Positions 44,121-54,669 of a stretch of 64,000 nt of DNA are shown piece by piece (the first letter of the stretch is position 1; the number at the start of each line of letters is the position of its first letter). The notes below the pieces were generated by a model that had not been told where the DNA came from, ran no database searches, and was given only the letters and a program-made list of their open reading frames with translations. Origin of the DNA: Oegoconia quadripuncta (lineage: Eukaryota > Arthropoda > Insecta > Lepidoptera > Autostichidae); contig OX438744.1 of assembly GCA_949316235.1 (NCBI GenBank), positions 37,444,778 to 37,508,777 on the forward strand, given 5' to 3'. A program made the position numbers and the translations under genes.

Positions 44121-44546
44121 TATTGGGTCTTTACGTATGAAATTGGAGTTTTTTTTCTTCGTTAATCATATGTACCAATTCCTGCGATTTTCAAAGCTAT
44201 ATCCAAATATGTTTTTTTATTTGGAAAATGGAATATTATTTCTAGGTTTCACATGAAATATTTTTTAATTTCTGGGCTAAATCACATAATTAAAAAAAAT
44301 TTGAACAGAACTCTTTTCATGTGCTTCCCATAATCATTTCTTAGATTCGCTGAAACTTTTATAACGTGGTGACTTTTAAAAATTAACGCTGCCTATACTT
44401 CATTTAATGTTATCCGATAATACACACAAAGTTTAGCTAAATTTGGATTTGCCGTTCCCAAAAAAAAATCAAAAATGTTTGTATGGAGAAAACAGTCTTA
44501 ATGAAATTCTTCATACAAAACGCAAATTTCATAGGTAAGGACCTAA
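44121..44546. mobile_element. Mariner-related MITE (about 426 bp)
   Basis: Left end TTGGGTCTTTACGTATGAAA and right end TTTCATAGGTAAGGACCTAA are inverted and match the terminal repeats of the mariner at 49129-49587. TA-rich flanks. No transposase sequence inside. Confidence 0.65.
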
Positions 44547-45480
44547 TATATTCATCGGTAAATCTATGCTTGAAAATGGTCTGTTTCTGAAGTGACCAGG
44601 GTTCGGAATTTTCAGTCCTTTGAGAAAAAGCATCAAAGGTTGTTCTTTTTTATATACTTGATAAGAATACTTTATTGTCTATATATTAATATACAAAGAA
44701 ATAACTTAACAATGAGCGGCTAGTTCCATGCATTTTATCACTCAAGTAATCGGGTTTTATTCTGATGATGCACCTTACTGAAGTCATCAAGGATTAATTA
44801 TTTGTGGTAAATCCATAATATTTCAACAAGTTCATCTTGGTAGTAACAAAAATATCTTAGCATAAGATAGAAGTGATTTAAAAACGAGGTTAGTTATTTT
44901 TAACAAATTTTCTAAATTTGAATTTGAAACGTTATCAAAACCCCGCACTATTATCACAAGGAATACTAGATACGCTTGTTATAAAATGCACAAAACTGCC
45001 AATATGTGTAATCGATCACATCAATTTTATACCCGGATTACAATAAAATCCTCCCCTAAACACACCAAAAGAATAAACTATTTGAATATCCCAAAAATCT
45101 AATATATCACTGTGCACAACTACTGCATAAAAGGAAATTCAACATGCACATAAAAAAAATACACGCTCCCGTAAGTTTATTCCCACGGGCTTAATTTTGA
45201 GTGAACTATGGATTCCGTACACCTAGTCTTATTCTTTGGGAACTAAGGGTGGTTTTTATTGAGAGGCATGCATTTTGCGTCACCTGCGGGATCATGGGAC
45301 AGGTCATGAGCATCCCTCTTAAATCGACATCCTGTTCGAATTTCATTTCTGCAGACTGCATCCTGTGTCGCGACGGAGTTGAAATACTGTCGACATGTCT
45401 TGTCTATAGATTGAATATATTGTGTAATTTCGACTTTAAAGTTATGCAGAGTTGTGATATTTGATAATTTTGATGGACTT
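44547..45480. other. No gene recognised
   Basis: 44650-44720 may be a reverse retrotransposon 3' end (AATACTTTATTGTCTATATA). The + ORF at 45201-45464 has no recognisable feature. Confidence 0.35.
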
Positions 45481-45628
45481 TATTTTTTTTTAAAGTTTCA
45501 AGCTTATATGTTTTTTAGCGACAAACCGGGTGAACCACTTTGAAAACGGTTTTTTTACGAAAGCTGGTACTTATGAAATGAATCTTTAGTCATGTTAAAC
45601 GTTTCGAAGATACATGTATAGTCATTAC

Positions 45629-45872
45629 TAGGTTTTCACCCGCGGCTTCGCCTGCTTGGATTAACTTTATCGCGGATATCTTTAATTTGTTTATCCCGCG
45701 GGAACTACTCACTTCATCGGGATGAAAATATCTCTTAATCCAAGGTATATTCTACCTATATAATAAAGTTATCCAAGTACGTTGATCCGTTTCCTCGTAA
45801 TCACGGGGCACGGGTTGCTCAATCGACCAACAAATAAACAAACATCCAAACTTTCGCATTTATAATATTAGA
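45629..45872 (+). repeat. Repeat R copy, nearly complete
   Basis: TTTTCACCCGCGGCTTCGCC, GCGGGAACTACTCACTTCAT, GATCCGTTTCCTCGTAATCA and AACTTTCGCATTTATAATAT. This is the most complete member and ends like a lepidopteran RTE 3' terminus. Confidence 0.7.
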
Positions 45873-46157
45873 TGATTTTTTTAATGAACAATAAAAGTGC
45901 TGTCTATTAGAAATTCAACTGGGTTCCTAGAAAATGTAATAGTTTAGCTGGTTATACCCTTTTGAACCCTTACAGAACCATTCCAAAGATGTATCGTTGA
46001 AGATCCTACCTTGGAACGAACCCTAAAAATAGGTTGTTGTTTTAAAAAGTCGCGAAGTAACTGCGATCACCTGCCGGTTACATCACTACATGTTTTACAC
46101 CATGCATTGATACGCGTTACCATAGATCTATGAAAAGGTTAGATAAGAATTGGAAAA

Positions 46158-46191
46158 AAAATATTTCTGACTGTGTAGTCAGAAATATTTT
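46158..46191. repeat. Perfect 15-bp hairpin
   Basis: Arm AAAATATTTCTGACT, loop GTGT, arm AGTCAGAAATATTTT. Confidence 0.7.
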
Positions 46192-46211
46192 AGTAAATTA
46201 GTGTTAATTGC

Positions 46212-46267
46212 ATGATCTAGTCCCTAAGTACGCAAAGCTATTAGGGATACTAGATAACGGATAAACA
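46212..46267 (-). repeat. SINE C, part 1 of an interrupted copy
   Basis: CTAGTCCCTAAGTACGCAAA and GATACTAGATAACGGATAAA. Confidence 0.6.
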
Positions 46268-46421
46268 TAAATAAATATCCTTGGGCATATACACACAGCA
46301 CCTAGTTCCATACTAAGTAACTAGGCTTGTATTATAGATACATATACATATTCGCGATTCGAATCCGCGCCCTCTAAACGTAGCGGTCAGTCTCCAAACA
46401 CTACACCAAGTCGTCGACTAC
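46268..46421 (-). repeat. SINE A nested in SINE C, degraded
   Basis: CCTTGGGCATATACACACAG, ATTCGCGATTCGAATCCGCG and CACTACACCAAGTCGTCG. The middle of the body is deleted. Confidence 0.6.
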
Positions 46422-46524
46422 TTAAATATTTATAATAAACATCCACAACTCTGGAATAAATGTTCGTGTTCATCAAATAAAAGATCTAGAGACTCAAGCC
46501 CGCAACCGTTCGCGTTGGTTTCTA
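46422..46524 (-). repeat. SINE C, part 2 of the interrupted copy
   Basis: AATATTTATAATAAACATCC, GGAATAAATGTTCGTGTTCA and CCCGCAACCGTTCGCGTTGG complete the element begun at 46212. Confidence 0.6.
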
Positions 46525-46536
46525 AAGCTAACGAGA

Positions 46537-46690
46537 TCCAACTATGGCGCTCCTTTGCTTGCCCCTAATATAAATTGTTACATGCACGAAACTTGAAAGA
46601 TCCCAAATCATATTTTAATACCTAGTCGACGCACTAACCAAAACGGCGACGGCAACACTGCTGCCAGACGATGTTACCGGGGCTGGGGAT
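46537..46690. repeat. Repeat Q copy 2
   Basis: AGATCCAACTATGGCGCTCC, TTTGCTTGCCCCTAATATAA and CAACACTGCTGCCAGACGAT. Confidence 0.75.
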
Positions 46691-46787
46691 GCCGCTCCAT
46701 CCGTGTCCGACTCAACAGATGAGGTCATTCACCGACCATCAAAGGCCCTCTCCAATGCCGTCCTGAGGCTAGTTTCAGGATGGTACG

Positions 46788-46925
46788 AGATCCAACTATG
46801 GCGCTCCCTTGCTTGCCCCTAATATAAATCCTGAATGAAAGCATGGAACTTGGAAGATCTCGACAATATTCAAGTCTTCTCACCAAAGAAAACGGCGGCG
46901 GCAACACTGCTGCCAGACGATGACA
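46788..46925. repeat. Repeat Q copy 3
   Basis: Direct repeat of copy 2 about 250 bp downstream, same strand and order. The spacer (CCGGGGCTGGGGATGCCGCT..) is GC-rich and occurs once. Confidence 0.75.
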
Positions 46926-47164
46926 CTTAAAGACTTATGGCATATTATGTGAAGAATGTTGAACCATGATAGCAAATTTTATTATACAATATCAACACAA
47001 ATTTTATTAGCAAGCTAGAGATGTTGTTCTACAAAAAGATATCCAGATAGAGTCGTGCTTAGTGAAGTACCTAAAGGTACGAGTTACCAAAAAACTGTTA
47101 TATTGTGGGGAAAATTATATTTAATAAATTGCCTTAACCTTTACAAGTACTCCAAATTAAAAAG

Positions 47165-47472
47165 CTAAAGATGGAATGGAAGAAGTGACTTCTCTGATAC
47201 ACATTCTATTCAATGAAAGTTTTAGATCATAAGGTAGAAATATAAAATCTATCTAGTCCCAAACTATGCCAAGCTTGTATTAAATATTTTGTATAAACAT
47301 GACACGGGCATAAATGTTCTAAAGATGGAATGGAAGAAGTGACTTCTGTGATACACATTCTATTCATTGAAAATTTTCGATTATAAGGTAGAAATATAAA
47401 ATCTATCTAGTCCCAAACTATGCAAAGTTGTATTAAATATTTTGTATAAACATGACTCGGGCATAAATGTTC
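47165..47472. repeat. Two-copy tandem repeat, unit about 154 bp
   Basis: Units 47165-47318 and 47319-47472 both start CTAAAGATGGAATGGAAGAA and include part of a reverse SINE C (ATCTAGTCCCAAACTATGC). They differ by a few substitutions. The SINE then continues past the second unit to about 47518. Confidence 0.8.
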
Positions 47473-47713
47473 GTATTTCATCACGCAAACATTTAGGTCC
47501 CCTCGCGGGATTCGAACCGAGTAATGTATTTAATACAAATAATTTTTTTTGATTTAAATTATGCAACTGAATTTAATATCCACATAATTGATAATATAAA
47601 TAATTGTAGTAACTTTAAGATCCATAAATATTAGCATGCCATTAAATTACTGCGGGCGACATAACCACTACTACACCCCTGATATTGTACCCTATTCTTA
47701 AGCACATAGATTC

Positions 47714-47912
47714 AATGACGGCCATTATCCCAAATGGGGTGGTCAGAGATATCCCAAACATAAGTGTTTGTGTGTTACAAAAGTTTAATGAGCGAAACAA
47801 CATCCATGGATCATATACAGAAATGCACACGTGACAGGGGGTGAGCCCCTCGCCGTTAAATGCAAGTCTATGCATGTTTTTGGTGTTAAAGTCTCATAGT
47901 CGCCTTTCGCCA
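47714..47912 (+). repeat. Repeat E copy
   Basis: GACGGCCATTATCCCAAATG, AACAACATCCATGGATCATA and GGGGGTGAGCCCCTCGCCGT. Confidence 0.75.
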
Positions 47913-48416
47913 CCACCAAAAACCGCACGGCACTGCAAAAGCGAATAAAGCATTTGTAGTTGATATATTGTTATTTGGAAGAAATATATTTATTGCTCAA
48001 CAAAATGTTACCCACGTTAAAATGTCCCCTAACTTGTTATCTAATACTGAATTGGAATATTATCCGATTGGAATCTTGATTGGAATATTATTAATAATGT
48101 AAATTAATAATAAGATAACGTTATTTATTTTCTTCAAAAATCTATGGTCGATGCACCAGCAACAATAATACATCAGTACACCGAAACTGGTATTACACGA
48201 GAAAGAGATGGCTACAACCCATCCCGCTGGAGTGAAAGGGACGCCACATACACGCCACTTCCTGCGGTTGCGCACGTAGATCGCTTTTTGTATATTTATC
48301 TTTATTGCAATTCCATAGATGTATTATCGATGTTTTTTAAAACGTAAAAAATAGCATTGGAAAAACACCCTTTTGTATCAAAGTAGATAACTATGGTTGT
48401 TATAATGGATATCACT
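47913..48416. other. No gene recognised
   Basis: 48190-48280 (GAGAAAGAGATGGCTACAAC; CCACTTCCTGCGGTTGCGC) is less AT-rich but has no recognised identity. Confidence 0.35.
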
Positions 48417-48705
48417 CGTAGTCAGGCGCATTCGCTATTAGTTTTCGATAGCAAAGTTAAACAATGTCTGGCGCGGATGGGTGACCACTTGAGGAATTTT
48501 AATACGAGTGTTTACGAGGACACGTTAAATTGTCGGTCCCGGAAGTTGGTAGTCTACAGCAGCGGCTTAATGATTGTCAGGTGGCCACTAGGCTGACACC
48601 AATCCGCACAGGACCCACGTGGTGGATTATGGCCTGTACCCTCTTCCAGCGAGTGGAGGCTGGTTGGTCAGTCGGGACGTGTAAGGCTGATGATGAATAT
48701 TCAAT
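48417..48705 (+). repeat. 5S rRNA-derived SINE-like element
   Basis: The head (about 48417-48512) matches 5S rRNA: CGATAGCAAAGTTAAACAAT, GGCGCGGATGGGTGACCACT, retaining the A and C boxes of the internal Pol III promoter. The body continues with ACCCACGTGGTGGATTATGG and GCGAGTGGAGGCTGGTTGGT and ends GTAAGGCTGATGATGA, the tail shared with other elements here. A 5S head joined to a retrotransposon-like tail is the architecture of SINE3-class elements. Confidence 0.6.
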
Positions 48706-48797
48706 TCACAAATCCAAGTGTAACTACTCATTATCATGGTGCACGACCGTCGTAAGCTTCCATTACAAGCTGGTCTCGCTGCGTTTAAATTTCCGAG

Positions 48798-48879
48798 AGC
48801 GTCACCCGATAGCGGATTCGAACCCGCGACCTTTGGTATAGCAGTCAGAGTTTCTAACCACTACACCAAACATGTCGTC
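48798..48879 (-). repeat. SINE A head fragment
   Basis: GATAGCGGATTCGAACCCGC and ACCACTACACCAAACATGTC. Confidence 0.7.
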
Positions 48880-49128
48880 AAATGGAATACCGTGTGGGAT
48901 AAATGTTCTTAATACCGAACGAATAACGAGATATAAATCAATATACGATAGTCACTAATTTAACTATTAAACATTGTGATAGGTACATTAAGGAAGGAAA
49001 AATATAGATAACTTCTTTGGGTCAAATGTAACAATAGATTACTATGTAGCATTTACGCAAATCGTATTGTCATATCACTCACTGGGTCATTCTACTTCAC
49101 TTTTTTTTTATAGGTTTTAAATATTATA

Positions 49129-49587
49129 TTAGTTCTTTACATATGAAATTAGCGTTTGGTCGTACTGGCCACTTTGAGTTCAAATATCTCCTCTTTGGTT
49201 AGGAATTCTAATTTCAAAATTATACAGTTCAAAAACCTTCAGGACAACGCTGCACAACAGACAGTTACCAAATTAGAAGAGCTTCAATTGGAATGTCTAA
49301 CATATTCACAGTACTCGCCGGACTTTGCTCCAACAGATTACCATTTTTTTCGAAATTTGGATAACTTCTTGCAAGGGAAAAAATTCAACTCCGATGGGGC
49401 AGTCCAAAGCGCCTTCAAAGATTTTATTGATTCCCGTCCGAATGGCTTTTTTAGTAAAGGGATCAATGAACTACCTATGAGATGGCAAAAGTGCATAAAT
49501 AGCAATGGTACATACTTTGATTAAATAAATAAAATCTACTTTAGGTTACTCCCTTACAAAACGCCAATTTCATATGTTAAGACCTAA
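49129..49587 (+). mobile_element. Internally deleted mariner (459 bp)
   Basis: TA flanks, left end TTAGTTCTTTACATATGAAA and right end TTTCATATGTTAAGACCTAA form about 28-bp terminal inverted repeats. Only the 3' part of the transposase remains. Autonomous mariners are about 1.3 kb. Confidence 0.85.
49156..49527 (+). pseudogene. Mariner transposase C-terminal fragment
   Basis: The frame ends at TAA 49525-49527 (122 codons from the ATG at 49156). The first about 25 residues are translation of non-coding flank. From about residue 28 it is mariner: LQDNAAQQTV holds the second catalytic Asp (D30) and YSPDFAPTDYHFF the third (D61). The spacing is 30 residues rather than the 34 of mariner DD34D, matching loss of about four residues after DNA. 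NGFFSKGINELPMRWQKCI is the usual C-terminal motif. The DNA-binding N-terminus and first Asp are absent, so it cannot transpose by itself. End sequence suggests a cecropia-like subfamily, with low certainty. Confidence 0.85.
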
Positions 49588-49717
49588 TACATACACGCAA
49601 TACACAAATGCACACACGCAATACACAAAGCGCTCATACAATACACAATAATTATTTCCATTGTCTCTTTTTTACTATTTTATCAATGCTAACTTTTCTT
49701 TTTTGTTTTAGTAAACC

Positions 49718-49850
49718 GTGGGGTGGAGACCTGGTTATCCTGAGACCCAGGTTTCCTTTGTTCAGGCACCAGTCTCCACATAGAATTAAAGTCCCTATCT
49801 TTAACTCTCTGTACAATAATGCTATAATGTGGAGAAAAATAAATAAATGA
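49718..49850 (+). mobile_element. Non-LTR family T 3' end, copy 2
   Basis: GGTTATCCTGAGACCCAGGT, TTGTTCAGGCACCAGTCTCC and ACAATAATGCTATAATGTGG with an A-rich tail. Confidence 0.7.
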
Positions 49851-50053
49851 TTGATTTAAAACGAGGTTGTGTGAATGGCTGGTCAAAAAGTGTTACTACT
49901 CTACTAAGGAATATCTTGACGAAAATTTTAATAATAATTACTAACAATAATATTTCACAATAATAATGATTAACATAATAATGTAACATTGACATAATTA
50001 TATTTGGTAAATGTTGTAGTGAATGCTTGACATAAGTTGGCACTCAAATAAAA

Positions 50054-50280
50054 AAAAATATATTTCGGACACTTACACCAATCATCTAGTCCCAAACTAA
50101 GCAAAGCTTGTGCTATGGATACTAGATAACGGATAAACATACATAAATATTTATATAAACATCCAAGACTCGGGAATAAATGTTCGTATTCATCATACAA
50201 ACATTTAGCCCTCGCGGGATTCGAACCCACAACCGTTGGTTTCGCTGATAGGGTGACTATCCACTACACCAATCGGTCAT
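50054..50280 (-). repeat. SINE C, full length
   Basis: TATTTCGGACACTTACACCA to CACTACACCAATCGGTCATC. It abuts a reverse repeat E copy. Confidence 0.9.
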
Positions 50281-50288
50281 CAAAAACA

Positions 50289-50515
50289 ATAGAATACAAC
50301 CTACCCGTCTCTTCCCGTGGGTATTGTAAAAGGCAACTAAGAGACTTTCCATCTATAGATTTGGACGTTTCAACGGTGAATTTGTGTATATTTCATAATA
50401 TGTCGTTTCAATCATTAAACTCTTAATGTTTGAAACACCTATACACTATTGTTTGGGATGTCTCTGACCATCCCATTTGGAATGGGGGTCGTGACATTAT
50501 GTATGTATGTACGTA
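50289..50515 (-). repeat. Repeat E copy
   Basis: CCCGTCTCTTCCCGTGGGTA, TTGTGTATATTTCATAATAT and GGGGGTCGTGACATTATGTA; the CACGTGAC segment in the middle is deleted. Confidence 0.7.
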
Positions 50516-52027
50516 TAAAATTAAATAATGAATAATATTTGCACGCTTGTATTTAGGCAAATTTTACTGGGATTATGTAATTATACCATCTAAGGTATAT
50601 ACCCATCATTTGTCAATAAATTACTATTTCATTTAAAAAAAAAATATTATTAGGTGGGTGTATAAGTTACTATAGTGATTTCTTTCTTCTTCAATTTAAG
50701 AGCCTATGCCTTGTCGGTGGAGTAATGACTACATCTCTCTGCTTTCCGTCCTCGATTTAACCTCTTGGTACAGCGCAGCCTCATCCAAGTGCTGATTGGT
50801 AGACTCGTGTCAGACTACCTGACTGTCGATAGACGTAAGACGCTAAGTCACTGACAAATAGAACTGGGAATTTTTGTTTATATATATTATTATTTATTTA
50901 TTTTTTATAAAATAATTTTCAATTGTTGTGTACACTATTTTCTGCCCAATTTAATAAACACTATGTATCTCTAAGGTTCGCTGGTAGAAAACTCTATCGG
51001 AGTTAAGCTCGCCTTTGTACATTTTATATGCAATGCATATTTCTGTAACAATGTTGTGTACAATAAAGATATTAAGATGATCTCCGAAGCTCGAAAACAA
51101 TTACATGAAAACCGATCCAACAATTGATCGCCCGAGCCGATCTTCAATTTGCTAAGCGAAAATGCATAGCAAATACGAATGCCCCAGGAGTTTACTAAAG
51201 TTAATAATGGTAACGAATGTTGGAAGTCAGATAACATTTATTTTCCTCCCTTAACAATTACACTGATTCTGCCAAACCTTGATCCTAACGATCCAGACAA
51301 CTTGTACAAGGAACATATTATGTATGATTCCTTGGACCAGGCCGGTTTACCTAAAACGTCTACAGATATTCATGTAGTGGTAAATCAATACCATTATCTT
51401 TAAACCACTATAAAAATGAGTGATGCTAACAACCTGCAGTTTTCTGCAGGACTACTTGGATATTATTAAACGATTTCCTACCTTAATCTGCAATGTCCAA
51501 AGCTTAATTTCAACCAACGTCTTGTTAATCTTGGGCAGATATTACATCATCAATGTAAACTAAACCATATCCCACTTTGATACAAAGTTGATTTTATTTG
51601 CAAATAAAATGCAATCCATCAATACAGCTTATTAAACGAAATTCAACTTTAGAGCCTGTCCAATAGAGTTGTTTTGAAGAGTGACGTTATTGATGAATGT
51701 AATGTTTTCGAGTTGAGTGGATAGTACCCTGATGCTGCTCCCGCGCATCGTACGGTGGCGAACGGAAATCTTAATGGGTCTTGGAACCCGAACTAACGAT
51801 GGGATCCATCGAACCAATATTACGTAGTGTTAGTAATGTGTTTTATTTACAATAAAATGTAGTTTATGATACAATTTTTGTAAATTTTATATATTCCATT
51901 TTACGTTAAATCCTTGAAGAAGTTTAAGGATAAGAGTCCAAGCATTAGAATTTTTAAGTATTTTAGTAATTAGACTGTTACTTGTAATTATTTTTTGTAA
52001 ATAAACAAATAAATTAAAAAAACAAAG
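50516..52027. other. No gene recognised
   Basis: The + ORF at 51179-51403 and the minus ORF at 51632-51817 have no family I recognise. 51850-52020 is probably a retrotransposon 3' UTR (ATTATTTTTTGTAAATAAAC then A-rich). Confidence 0.35.
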
Positions 52028-52087
52028 ATAGGTAGCTAGCCAGGCGGACATTTTTAAAATGCCCTGCCTACTACCAACTAACCGAAT
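52028..52087 (-). repeat. SINE B fragment
   Basis: TAGCTAGCCAGGCGGACATT, then CTACTACCAACTAACCGAAT. Confidence 0.7.
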
Positions 52088-52399
52088 TAATTCATCAATC
52101 GTAGTAATAAACCGTTACGTGACTTAAAGGTATAACGTATTGTGCTGAATACAGCACTTAATAAAGTTGTTTTTTAATTGCTTACTTATGAATGCAATAA
52201 AGTATATTTTACTTAGGTGTGTCAGGATCGTAGCAAGTGGAAGTTTGTGGTCTCTGCCTACCCCTACGGGAAACAGGCGTGACATTATGTAGTACGATTT
52301 CGTTACAGGAAACTTTTCTTTCCAAATTCGTCTTCGACTCTTCGTACTGCGTAAATTATATTTATCTCAAGATTAATATATTACTACAAATATGCTTAG

Positions 52400-52750
52400 A
52401 TATAATGAGGAAATTATTATCTGACATTGATTTCGAAATCGATAATTCAATATTTTTTTGGCAAAGGTTCATTAGAACATCCGCAAATCTAAGTCAGCTG
52501 TCATAAAACCTTGTGAACTGACACATCTTTCCTGTCTATTAGTTCACAACTCTGCGCAGGTCATTACATCGCCATATTTGCACTGTGCGCCCGCGCACGC
52601 AGATCCAAAAGCCGACATCATCAAGTCGTGGCAAAATTTCACACGATGTGTTCACAAACCAATGCAAAACCTCCCCGTTAATCATAATTATTGATATATT
52701 TTTCATTTTATCGGTAAGGATGTGAAAGAGGAAAATTAACACCAGATATA
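52400..52750. promoter_or_regulatory. Repeat-free island with palindromic and homeodomain-like words
   Basis: GATTTCGAAATC (52429-52440) is a perfect palindrome next to GATAATTCAATA. GTGCGCCCGCGCACGC near 52588 and ATCATAATTATTGATAT near 52680 follow. Candidate enhancer by composition only. Confidence 0.25.
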
Positions 52751-52843
52751 TTAAGTTCCAGCTAGTCTTTTCAAGGGTTAAATAAACTTTGAGCTTCAAG
52801 CTGCAGGTCTGCCCATAGTAAAACTTTACAATTCTTCTTACTA

Positions 52844-53139
52844 TTGGCAATAAAATATTTTGAAAATCTAATATATGTCAAAAAAAATACAGCATCATTT
52901 AGGAAAAATAGTGATAAACATGATGTCAATACAAGAAATAAAGATAAATTCACTTATGTCGACTCCGCAAAGTCAGTAATTCATTCAAAGGGTTATGTAT
53001 ACGCTTTTTCAATAAGGTTCCTGTTGATATACAAAATCTTCCTTTCAATAAATTTAAAGATACTATAAAACAGAAACTTATTAAGAAAGCATATTATAAA
53101 ATATCAGATTATTTAGATGATAAACATTCATGGACATAA
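52844..53139 (+). pseudogene. Non-LTR family K reverse transcriptase C-terminus
   Basis: One frame reads NLIYVKKNTASFRKNSDKHD and VNTRNKDK, and a second frame reads FFNKVPVDIQNLPFNKFK, then KISDYLDDKHSWT and stop. The H-x-VNTRNK motif and FKxxIKQKL end match 61199-61507. One frameshift near 52960 breaks it. Confidence 0.75.
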
Positions 53140-53335
53140 AATTTCACAATTAATAATGAAATATTATAATATAAAAACCTTTTTTGAAAAAGAGCAACCT
53201 CTCGAGTTTCTGGCTTGTTCTTCTCAGGGGAAAATTGCCTTTTGAACAAGCAGTCGCTTAAAAAATGTAAATCTGACTATTTTAAGTGTACCCTGGGTAC
53301 CTAAAAAATAAAACATTTTTGATTTTGATTTTGCA
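53140..53335 (+). mobile_element. Family K 3' UTR
   Basis: AACCTCTCGAGTTTCTGGC, TTCTTCTCAGGGGAAAATTG, AGTGTACCCTGGGTACCTAA, and tail TTTTTGATTTTGATTTTG. Continuous with the RT remnant upstream, so this copy defines the family K end. Confidence 0.8.
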
Positions 53336-53444
53336 ATAGTCAGCGTATTCCACTAACATTTCTATCAATATTGAGTGTAAGAGTAACTTGAATTAATTAT
53401 TCAGTATTTTCCTGTAATATGACAGTAACCTGCGAAAGATTTTG

Positions 53445-53590
53445 GCAGTTTCTTGTGGGAACACGAAAGCGGAATTATCACTGGTTTTGCACAATATTCA
53501 GCTTTTAATAGCAAATCTCAAAATATGCAAATTGGATATAGAGTAAAATGCAAACCGACACGCCGAATTTTCGTCAAAACAACAGCCTAA
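53445..53590. repeat. Repeat G copy 3
   Basis: GGCAGTTTCTTGTGGGAACA, TTGCACAATATTCAGC and CGACACGCCGAATTTTCGTC. Confidence 0.45.
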
Positions 53591-53777
53591 ACTTGAAATA
53601 TTTTCGACGTTTATGAAGTAAATAAATAAATATTTTTAAGTCAGTGTCTACATATAGAATCTATGATTATAATAGTTACAGATGATCCACGTAAAGAAAC
53701 TTTGTTAATGTTCGTTTTTGGTTGTAAAAAGAAGGAGTGCAATTCGACATTCAAATAGTGAGCGACACCAACAAGTA

Positions 53778-54019
53778 ATTTTTTTTTTTTTTTATCCACA
53801 ACGGGTTAGCACTTGACCTTAATCACACCTGATGTTAAGTGAAGATGAGGCCGAAGGTGGTAGCGTACTGACCCGGAAACCCCATCTTATTTGGGGGACT
53901 GGCTATCTTATCTCTGACAACCGGAACACAACAATGCTATTAACATTGCTGTTTGGTGGCAGATTTAGATAAGATGGTGGTAGCTAGCCAGGCGGACATT
54001 TAGTATGCCCTACCACCAA
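53778..54019 (-). repeat. SINE B, head-truncated
   Basis: Long T run, then ATCCACAACGGGTTAGCACT to GGACATTTAGTATGCCCTAC. A repeat R copy follows. Confidence 0.85.
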
Positions 54020-54045
54020 TTATATAGCGACAATAATTATAGCGA

Positions 54046-54262
54046 CACTAGCTTTCCGCACTGCGCCTGCGTGAAATAACTTCGCTGAAATTTGTCCCGC
54101 GAGTAGCACTTTATAAAGATAAAAATATCCTATATTTTAATCCAGAGTGTTCTAATCATGTACCATTCAGCCATTCAACAATTTCATCCAAATCCCTTCA
54201 TCCGTTTCGCCGTGATAGAGCAACAACCAACATACAAACTCTTGTATTTATAATATTAGTTA
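54046..54262 (+). repeat. Repeat R copy
   Basis: GCACTGCGCCTGCGTGAAAT, TCATCCAAATCCCTTCATCC and TTGTATTTATAATATTAGTT. Confidence 0.7.
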
Positions 54263-54494
54263 GATACTAATTATCTTAAATGTAAAGATTATCGATTTAT
54301 AACATTTGTACTATATTTATAAACAATAATTATACAATTTATTATAAAAAAAAATCACAAATAAAAAACTAGTCCCAAGTCTCTGGTTGGTGGTATGGTA
54401 CCCAGAAGGCTGGCCGCGTTGCCTCGCTGTATAGCAAGGCTGATTCTTTGACCAGATTATAAGATTAAGATTATCTTAACTTTATTTATCTATA

Positions 54495-54665
54495 CTTACA
54501 TACTTGTCTTACAGCTAGCATAATCGAGTTCGAATCATGATACGGTTAATGTTTTGTGATGAATGCGACCATTTATATCCCTCTTGGATAGTTATAAATA
54601 TATATATGTGTATCCGTAAGCTAGTATACACGTACTGCAGACTTTACCTAGTTTGGTAGCAGATA
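54495..54665 (+). repeat. SINE D copy 1
   Basis: ACAGCTAGCATAATCGAGTT, CGAATCATGATACGG, then GTTTTGTGATGAATGCGACC and ACGTACTGCAGACTTTACCT. Related to 57432/57771. Confidence 0.55.
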
Positions 54666-54669
54666 ATTG

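Noticed and set aside
45201..45464. 87-codon + ORF
   Set aside because: Cys-rich by chance; no zinc-finger spacing and no splice context.
51179..51403. 74-codon ORF with PNLDPNDPDNLYKEH
   Set aside because: Looks protein-like in composition, but no family recognised, no splice sites at its edges and no second copy; left uncalled.
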